A stretch of DNA of 11,828 nt from an uncultured Bacteroidales bacterium (GTDB lineage Bacteria; Bacteroidota; Bacteroidia; Bacteroidales; Lentimicrobiaceae): positions 1-11,828 of the forward strand of contig CALCQV010000028.1 of assembly GCA_937894795.1 (NCBI GenBank), written 5' to 3'. Made by a program: the position numbers and the translations under genes. The notes under the pieces were generated by a model. That model worked only from the letters and a program-made list of their open reading frames with translations, was not told the DNA's origin and searched no databases. Numbering within the stretch: the first letter of the stretch is position 1; each line of letters starts with the position of its first letter. This document shows positions 7,946 through 11,828 of this stretch, one piece after another.

Positions 7946-8641
7946 TTAAGCAGTGATTGATTTTTGATCAACACGAATACCCGGGCTCATGGTACTTGAC
8001 ATAAACAATGATTTCATGTATGTACCTTTTGCAGCGGCCGGTTTTAATTTAATGATAGAGTGAAGGAGTTCCTTGGCATTGTCTAGAAGCTGAGTCTCAT
8101 CAAAAGAGACTTTGCCAATAGCTGCGTGAATAATTCCGAACTTATCAACCTTAAAATCTATTTTTCCGGCTTTCGCTTCAGTAACTGCCTTTCCCACTTC
8201 CATGGTGACAGTTCCGGTTTTGGGATTTGGCATCAAGCCACGGGGACCTAATATTTTACCGAGGGCACCAACCTTAGGCATAATGCTAGGCATAGTGATC
8301 ACGACATCAACATCAGTCCAACCTTCCTTGATTTTTTGGATATACTCATCCAGCCCATAATAATCTGCACCGGCTGCTTTAGCTTCTGCTTCCTTTTCAG
8401 GAGTGCATAGAACCAAAACCCTAACAGTTTTACCAGTTCCGTGGGGCAACATAACAGTACCTCTGACCATCTGATTGGCTTTACGTGGGTCAACACCCAA
8501 GCGTACATCCAAATCTACAGAACTATCAAAAGTTGTGTTTGAAATCTGTTTTACCACTTTTATGGCTTCAGTCAGGGAATAAGTGCCATTCTTATCGAAC
8601 TTTGCAAGTGCCTCTTTCCTTTTTTTTGTCAATTTAGCCAT
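7946..8641 (-). CDS. rplA: 50S ribosomal protein L1
   Basis: L1 forms the mobile L1 stalk next to the E site and helps release deacylated tRNA; in many bacteria it also represses its own operon by binding mRNA. The protein is 231 residues, the normal length. The start MAKLTKKRKEAL, the two-domain layout (domain I split around domain II, about 65-160) and the signature GPRGLMPNPKTGT at 132-144 are all present, as is the C-terminal SSTMSPGIRVD. It starts at ATG 8639-8641, 48 bases after rplK. An AU-rich inverted repeat spans the start codon. No substitutions or truncation are apparent. Confidence 0.99.
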   Translation of the reverse strand: MAKLTKKRKEALAKFDKNGTYSLTEAIKVVKQISNTTFDSSVDLDVRLGVDPRKANQMVRGTVMLPHGTGKTVRVLVLCTPEKEAEAKAAGADYYGLDEYIQKIKEGWTDVDVVITMPSIMPKVGALGKILGPRGLMPNPKTGTVTMEVGKAVTEAKAGKIDFKVDKFGIIHAAIGKVSFDETQLLDNAKELLHSIIKLKPAAAKGTYMKSLFMSSTMSPGIRVDQKSITA

Positions 8642-8665
8642 TGTTAAGAATTTGTTTTTAACAAT
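8640..8665 (-). other. AU-rich inverted repeat covering the rplA start codon
   Basis: On the minus strand ATTGTTAA and TTAACAAT form an 8-bp perfect inverted repeat separated by 10 bases, and the second arm includes the first two bases of the rplA ATG. With only A-U pairs plus one G-C it would be weak. It is visible in the sequence; translational control is speculative. Confidence 0.35.
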
Positions 8666-8689
8666 TTACAACCGTTACCGGCAGTCTAG

Positions 8690-9139
8690 TTATTTATCAA
8701 TAGCAAATGGTGGAGTACCGGAGATGGTAATACCCATACTCCTAGCTGTTCCAGCTACCATACGCATTGCTGATTCCAGCGTAAAAGCGTTAAGGTCAAC
8801 CATTTTAGCTTCGGCAATTGCCTGAACCTGCTCCCAATTAACGGAAGCAACTTTTTTACGATTAGGCTCTGCCGATCCACTTTTCAATTTGCTTACTTCA
8901 AGCAACTGAACTGCTACAGGTGGAGTTTTGATGACAAAATCAAATGATTTGTCCTTATACACAGTAATTATTACAGGTAATATTTTACCGGCTGAATCCT
9001 GTGTACGAGCATTAAATTGCTTACAAAACTCCATGATATTCACTCCCTTTGAACCTAATGCGGGCCCAACAGGTGGTGACGGATTGGCTGCAGCACCTTT
9101 AATTTGCAGTTTAATTAAACCGCTTATTTCTTTTGCCAT
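8690..9139 (-). CDS. rplK: 50S ribosomal protein L11
   Basis: L11 binds the GTPase-associated region of 23S rRNA, at the base of the stalk formed by L10 and L7/L12, and is needed in many bacteria for the stringent response through RelA. The protein is 149 residues, close to the usual 141-148. The N-terminal domain carries the proline-rich NPSPPVGPALG at 19-29, where thiopeptide resistance mutations arise in other bacteria; all prolines are present. The C-terminal RNA-binding domain includes LNAFTLESAMRMVAGTARSMGI. It starts at ATG 9137-9139 and is 42 bases after nusG. I see no obvious L1-binding operator in that short leader. Confidence 0.99.
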   Translation of the reverse strand: MAKEISGLIKLQIKGAAANPSPPVGPALGSKGVNIMEFCKQFNARTQDSAGKILPVIITVYKDKSFDFVIKTPPVAVQLLEVSKLKSGSAEPNRKKVASVNWEQVQAIAEAKMVDLNAFTLESAMRMVAGTARSMGITISGTPPFAIDK

Positions 9140-9181
9140 TGTTGATTACTTAGTGAAGTTATTTATCACACATCCCGTTCT

Positions 9182-9724
9182 TTAATCTTTCTCTACTTGC
9201 ATAAATCCCAGTTCGAGAGGGGTTTTACGGCCAAATATTTTAACCATTACTTTCAATTTCTTCTTCTCCTCGTTTATCTCTTCGATAACGCCGGTAAAGC
9301 TATTGAAAGGCCCATCAATTACTGTTACGGTTTCGCCGACAATAAACGGAACGCTGACTTCTTCGCCTTGTTCTGTTAATTCATCAACTTTACCTAATAT
9401 GCGATTCACTTCTGCAGGTCGAAGGGGAACGGGTTCACCCTTTGATCCAAGGAAGCCTAATACTCCCGGTACATTCTTGATAATGTGTGGGATTTCACCA
9501 GTTAAAATTGCTTCAATCAATATATAGCCCGGAAGATAATTCCGTTCTTTACTGATCTTCTTTCCCTTGTGCACCTGATAAACTTTCTCAGTTGGGATCA
9601 ACACCTGAGATATGACATCATGCAGACCCAGGCGGCTAATTTCACTTTCAAGGTATTGCTTTACCTTTTTTTCATTACCGCTGATGGCCCTGATTACATA
9701 CCACTTTTTAGCTTGATCACTCAT
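9182..9724 (-). CDS. nusG: Transcription termination/antitermination factor NusG
   Basis: NusG rides on elongating RNA polymerase, suppresses or promotes pausing and couples transcription to Rho or to the ribosome. The protein is 180 residues. The NGN domain spans about 6-105, with KKWYVIRAISGNEKKV at the start, LPGYILI at 64-70 and the VPGVLGFLG stretch at 85-93. A linker leads to a KOW domain at about 127-180 (VGETVTVIDGPFNSFTGVIEEI). No insertion domain is seen. It starts at ATG 9722-9724, 64 bases after secE, in the conserved secE-nusG-rplK order. The spacer before it shows no strong structure. Confidence 0.99.
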   Translation of the reverse strand: MSDQAKKWYVIRAISGNEKKVKQYLESEISRLGLHDVISQVLIPTEKVYQVHKGKKISKERNYLPGYILIEAILTGEIPHIIKNVPGVLGFLGSKGEPVPLRPAEVNRILGKVDELTEQGEEVSVPFIVGETVTVIDGPFNSFTGVIEEINEEKKKLKVMVKIFGRKTPLELGFMQVEKD

Positions 9725-9788
9725 ACAGACGCCTGGTTAGGATTGAAATCAAATAACTGATATATTAGTAGAAAAAGCAGGTTGTTCA

Positions 9789-9986
9789 TTAAAACAGCAG
9801 GTAGAACTGTTTCAACAAAGTTTGGAAAGACATATCCATCAAATAAACGACTAAAGCGATTATAAGGGAAGCGACGGATACTACTATTGCACTATTTTGG
9901 AGTTCACTCCATGTGGGCCAGGATGTTTTATTCACCAACTCATCGTAACTTTCGTTGATGTATTCCTGAATTTTTGTCTTTGCCAT
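9789..9986 (-). CDS. secE: Preprotein translocase subunit SecE
   Basis: SecE is the small membrane subunit that clamps the two halves of the SecY channel. The protein is 65 residues, the short single-span form found in most bacteria rather than the three-span E. coli form. An amphipathic N-terminal helix (KIQEYINESYDELVNK) leads to the conserved WPTW at 23-26 and then one membrane span at about 32-50 (SAIVVSVASLIIALVVYLM). It starts at ATG 9984-9986, 21 bases downstream of tRNA-Trp, so the tRNA and the message are probably cut from one transcript. The leader is A-rich with no Shine-Dalgarno. Confidence 0.98.
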   Translation of the reverse strand: MAKTKIQEYINESYDELVNKTSWPTWSELQNSAIVVSVASLIIALVVYLMDMSFQTLLKQFYLLF

Positions 9987-10007
9987 TTAACCTATTTTTT
10001 TTAATTG

Positions 10008-10080
10008 CACGGGAGGAGAGACTCGAACTCCCAACCAACGGTTTTGGAGACCGCTACTCTACCAATTGAGCTACACCCGT
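10008..10080 (-). tRNA. tRNA-Trp (anticodon CCA)
   Basis: The 73-base cloverleaf begins ACGGGTG and ends CTCCCGT plus discriminator G. The anticodon stem GCGGT/ACCGT encloses CTCCAAA, giving anticodon CCA. The T arm is GGGAG-TTCGAGT-CTCTC. The acceptor stem has one T-T mismatch at positions 6-67. The 3' CCA is not encoded. It lies between tuf and secE, replacing the direct tuf-secE neighbourhood known from E. coli. Confidence 0.96.
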
Positions 10081-10082
10081 TT

Positions 10083-10113
10083 GAGTATTGTTACTCACAG
10101 AGATTACTCTCTG
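10083..10113 (-). other. Two small stem-loops just upstream of tRNA-Trp
   Basis: On the minus strand, CAGAGA-GTAA-TCTCTG (10098-10113) is a perfect 6-bp hairpin with a GNRA-type loop. It is followed by GAGTA-ACAA-TACTC (10083-10096), a perfect 5-bp hairpin ending three bases before the tRNA 5' end. They may guide maturation of the tRNA from the tuf-tRNA-secE transcript. The structures are seen; the role is inferred. Confidence 0.45.
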
Positions 10114-10142
10114 CCATAAATCATCATTCAATATGGCAGAGA
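10108..10142 (-). other. 11-bp stem-loop in the tuf/tRNA-Trp spacer
   Basis: CTCTGCCATA and TATGGCAGAG, plus an outer A-T pair, form a perfect 11-bp stem with a 13-base loop. It shares two bases with the tuf-proximal hairpin at 10141-10170 and overlaps the next small hairpin at 10108-10113, so the stems compete at their edges and could form alternative folds. Confidence 0.5.
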
Positions 10143-10170
10143 TAAAGGTATTCTAGTGAATACCTTTATC
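10141..10170 (-). terminator. Perfect 13-bp hairpin after tuf (terminator or processing site)
   Basis: GATAAAGGTATTC and GAATACCTTTATC pair perfectly around a 4-base loop, ten bases after the tuf stop. In the tuf direction no U-tract follows, so it does not look like a standard intrinsic terminator for tuf. On the opposite strand it is followed by CCGATTTTTCTT, so it could stop antisense transcription. A 3'-end stabiliser or nuclease entry block for tuf mRNA is the more likely role. Confidence 0.55.
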
Positions 10171-10180
10171 CCGATTTTTC

Positions 10181-11371
10181 TTAGATGTCAAGTATCTCGG
10201 TCACCTGTCCTGCTCCCACTGTTCTACCACCTTCACGGATTGCAAAACGTAAGTTCTTTGACATAGCGATCGGTTGAATAAGCTTAACAGTAATTGTCAG
10301 GTTATCACCAGGCATTACCATCTCTACTCCTTCAGGAAGAATTACTTCACCGGTAACGTCAGTAGTTCTGAAATAGAACTGGGGACGATACTTGTTGTGG
10401 AATGGAGTGTGACGTCCACCTTCTTCTTTCTTCAGGATATAAACCTCTGCTTTAAATTCTTTATGTGGTTTTACAGAACCTGGTTTTGCAATAACCATTC
10501 CACGACGAATAGCTTCTTTGTCAATACCACGGAGCAATAAACCTGCGTTATCACCAGCCTCACCTGTATCGAGGATTTTACGGAACATCTCAACTCCTGT
10601 AACAACTGATTTCAATTTCTCAGCGTCAAGGCCAATGATCTCAACAGGGTCACCAGTATGGATCACTCCAGTTTCAATACGTCCGGTAGCAACGGTACCA
10701 CGACCGGTAATAGAGAATACGTCTTCAACTGGCATAAGGAAGTCCTTATCAATATCACGCGGAGGCAGTGGAATCCAGCTGTCAACAGCGTCCATAAGTT
10801 CAATAATCTTTTCTACCCAAACTGGTTCTTTATTCAAACCTCCAAGGGCAGAACCACGAATAACTGGAGTAGCATCACCATCAAAACCATAGAAGGTAAG
10901 AAGGTCACGGATTTCCATCTCAACGAGATCAAGAAGTTCACCGTCGTCAACAAGGTCCACTTTATTCATAAAAACAACGAGGCGGGGAACACCAACCTGG
11001 CGAGCTAAAAGGATATGCTCACGAGTCTGAGGCATTGGCCCGTCAGTTGCTGCAACTACGAGTATAGCACCGTCCATCTGGGCAGCACCTGTTACCATGT
11101 TTTTAACATAGTCAGCGTGACCTGGGCAGTCAACGTGCGCATAGTGACGAGTAGCTGTTTGATACTCGATATGAGCGGTATTAATAGTAATACCTCTTTC
11201 TTTTTCTTCAGGAGCATTGTCAATTGAGTCAAATGACCTGAACTCTGACCAACCTCTATCGGCCAGGCACAGAGTAATAGCAGCAGTTAATGTAGTCTTT
11301 CCATGGTCAACGTGACCGATGGTACCAACGTTAACGTGCGGTTTGGAACGATCGAATTTTTCTTTTGCCAT
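10181..11371 (-). CDS. tuf: Elongation factor Tu
   Basis: EF-Tu is the GTPase that delivers aminoacyl-tRNA to the ribosomal A site. At 396 residues it is full length. G motifs are intact: GHVDHGKT 19-26, the switch I segment RGITINT 59-65, DCPGH 81-85 with the catalytic His85, NKVD 136-139 and SAL 174-176. Domain 2 (ITGRGTVATGRIETG) and domain 3 (GGRHTPFHNKYRPQFYFRT, ending GRTVGAGQVTEILDI) are complete. The stretch LCLADRGWSEFRSFD between the P-loop and switch I is somewhat unusual but lies in a variable region. It starts at ATG 11369-11371, 62 bases after tRNA-Thr(GGT). The tRNA-tuf arrangement equals the E. coli tufB operon; whether a second tuf copy exists cannot be seen here. Confidence 0.99.
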   Translation of the reverse strand: MAKEKFDRSKPHVNVGTIGHVDHGKTTLTAAITLCLADRGWSEFRSFDSIDNAPEEKERGITINTAHIEYQTATRHYAHVDCPGHADYVKNMVTGAAQMDGAILVVAATDGPMPQTREHILLARQVGVPRLVVFMNKVDLVDDGELLDLVEMEIRDLLTFYGFDGDATPVIRGSALGGLNKEPVWVEKIIELMDAVDSWIPLPPRDIDKDFLMPVEDVFSITGRGTVATGRIETGVIHTGDPVEIIGLDAEKLKSVVTGVEMFRKILDTGEAGDNAGLLLRGIDKEAIRRGMVIAKPGSVKPHKEFKAEVYILKKEEGGRHTPFHNKYRPQFYFRTTDVTGEVILPEGVEMVMPGDNLTITVKLIQPIAMSKNLRFAIREGGRTVGAGQVTEILDI

Positions 11372-11433
11372 ATTAAATAGATGTGTTAATTTTTGTAAAT
11401 TTTTTAAAACTTACCATTATACAAAAAAATCTG

Positions 11434-11505
<72 letters not shown>

Positions 11506-11565
11506 TTAACTCTGAAGTCAGCCGATCCAAGTCAATAGTTGAGCATATCAGCGGCAGTCAGATTG

Positions 11566-11638
11566 AGCGGAAAACGGGGCTCGAACCCGCCACCTACAGC
11601 TTGGAAGGCTGTCGCTCTACCAAATGAGCTATTTCCGC
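11566..11638 (-). tRNA. tRNA-Gly (anticodon TCC)
   Basis: The 73-base cloverleaf has a fully paired acceptor stem GCGGAAA/TTTCCGC and discriminator T. The anticodon stem ACAGC/GCTGT encloses CTTCCAA, giving anticodon TCC. The T arm is GCGGG-TTCGAGC-CCCGT. CCA is not encoded. It corresponds in position to glyT of the E. coli cluster. The 60-base spacer between it and tRNA-Thr(GGT) shows no clear structure. Confidence 0.97.
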
Positions 11639-11643
11639 ATAGC

Positions 11644-11676
11644 CAAAGTGTTCTAGCTATTACTAGCTCACTTTTG
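11644..11676 (-). other. Bulged hairpin with GTAA loop between tRNA-Tyr and tRNA-Gly
   Basis: On the minus strand AAAGTG-AGCTA-GTAA-TAGCT-AGAA-CACTTT forms two stacked perfect stems (6 and 5 bp) separated by a one-sided 4-base bulge and capped by a GNRA-type loop. It fills most of the 46-base spacer. It may be a processing element for the polycistronic tRNA transcript. The structure is seen; the role is inferred. Confidence 0.45.
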
Positions 11677-11684
11677 AGTTATTG

Positions 11685-11766
11685 TGGGGAGAGGAGGATT
11701 CGAACCTCCGAAGGCTGCGCCAACAGATTTACAGTCTGCCCCATTTGACCGCTCTGGAATCTCCCC
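11685..11766 (-). tRNA. tRNA-Tyr (anticodon GTA)
   Basis: This is an 82-base class II tRNA with a long variable arm. The acceptor stem is GGGGAGA/TCTCCCC with discriminator A. The anticodon loop CTGTAAA gives anticodon GTA, and the T arm is GGAGG-TTCGAAT-CCTCC. CCA is not encoded. It lies where tyrU lies in the E. coli cluster. Confidence 0.97.
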
Positions 11767-11806
11767 GCTTTAATTTTATTCTAAATCTTCATCATTCAAA
11801 GAACTG

Positions 11807-11828
11807 AGCCGATGGAGGGATTCGAACC
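11807..11828 (-). tRNA. 3' end of a tRNA cut by the window edge, probably tRNA-Thr (TGT)
   Basis: The visible 22 bases on the minus strand contain the T loop TTCGAAT, the 3' half of the T stem (CCCTC), the acceptor 3' strand CATCGGC and discriminator T. The matching 5' end would be GCCGATG, similar to the GCCGACG of tRNA-Thr(GGT). By analogy with thrU-tyrU-glyT-thrT-tufB it should be tRNA-Thr(TGT). That it is a tRNA is clear; the identity is inferred because the anticodon is outside the window. Confidence 0.75.

Noticed and set aside
11389..11428. AU-only inverted repeat (TTTTTGTA/TACAAAAA) between tRNA-Thr and tuf.
   Set aside because: It is almost entirely A-T pairs with a 22-base loop in a low-complexity spacer, so chance is likely.
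11515..11534. Direct repeat AAGTCA ... AAGTCA in the tRNA-Thr/tRNA-Gly spacer.
   Set aside because: Six-base repeats are expected by chance and nothing else supports a function.
11767..11806. Possible Bacteroidota promoter (TTTG near -33 with TAnnTTTG near -7) in the tRNA spacers and intergenic regions.
   Set aside because: An isolated TTTG occurs, but I found no correctly spaced TAnnTTTG partner in this spacer or in the other intergenic regions read.

Overview
The window is a compact, single-direction block of core translation and transcription genes, all read on the minus strand. Transcription order, from high to low coordinates, is: [3' end of a probable tRNA-Thr(TGT)] - tRNA-Tyr(GTA) - tRNA-Gly(TCC) - tRNA-Thr(GGT) - tuf - tRNA-Trp(CCA) - secE - nusG - rplK - rplA - rplJ - rplL - rpoB - rpoC (3' end beyond the left edge). 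The host is almost certainly a member of the Bacteroidota, probably near Bacteroidales. RpoB, RpoC, EF-Tu and L7/L12 read like that phylum's versions, start codons lack Shine-Dalgarno sequences and have A/T-rich upstream stretches, and base composition is moderately AT-rich. The order Thr-Tyr-Gly-Thr-tuf matches the thrU-tyrU-glyT-thrT-tufB operon of E. coli, with a tRNA-Trp added before secE.

Region by region: 11372-11828 holds three complete tRNAs and one cut tRNA. 10181-11371 is tuf. 10081-10180 is a 100-base spacer packed with four stem-loops. 9789-10080 holds tRNA-Trp and secE. 6926-9724 holds nusG and the four ribosomal protein genes L11, L1, L10 and L7/L12, separated by 41-76 bases. 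6784-6925 is a spacer with a long duplex followed by a terminator-like hairpin. rpoB (2977-6783, TTG start) follows, then a spacer with a hairpin and U-rich tail, then rpoC. The genes form one functional unit: EF-Tu and the tRNAs, the ribosomal stalk and its base (L11, L10, L7/L12), the elongation factor NusG, the translocon subunit SecE, and the two large RNA polymerase subunits. No long stretch lacks a gene, and there is no mobile element, CRISPR array or accessory cargo.

The one real anomaly is in rpoC. The reading frame breaks at about 1814/1815, inside the very conserved switch-2 segment of beta-prime. Seven bases appear to be missing, the zero frame stops at 1793-1795, and the correct protein continues in the -1 frame to the left edge. 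The break sits at the centre of a perfect 12-base palindrome, directly after a slippery-type heptamer (T_TTA_AAA). Because rpoC is essential, an assembly or consensus error is the leading explanation, followed by a recent mutation. Recoding is possible but unlikely. I see no novel multi-gene system here; the other points of interest are RNA structures in the spacers.
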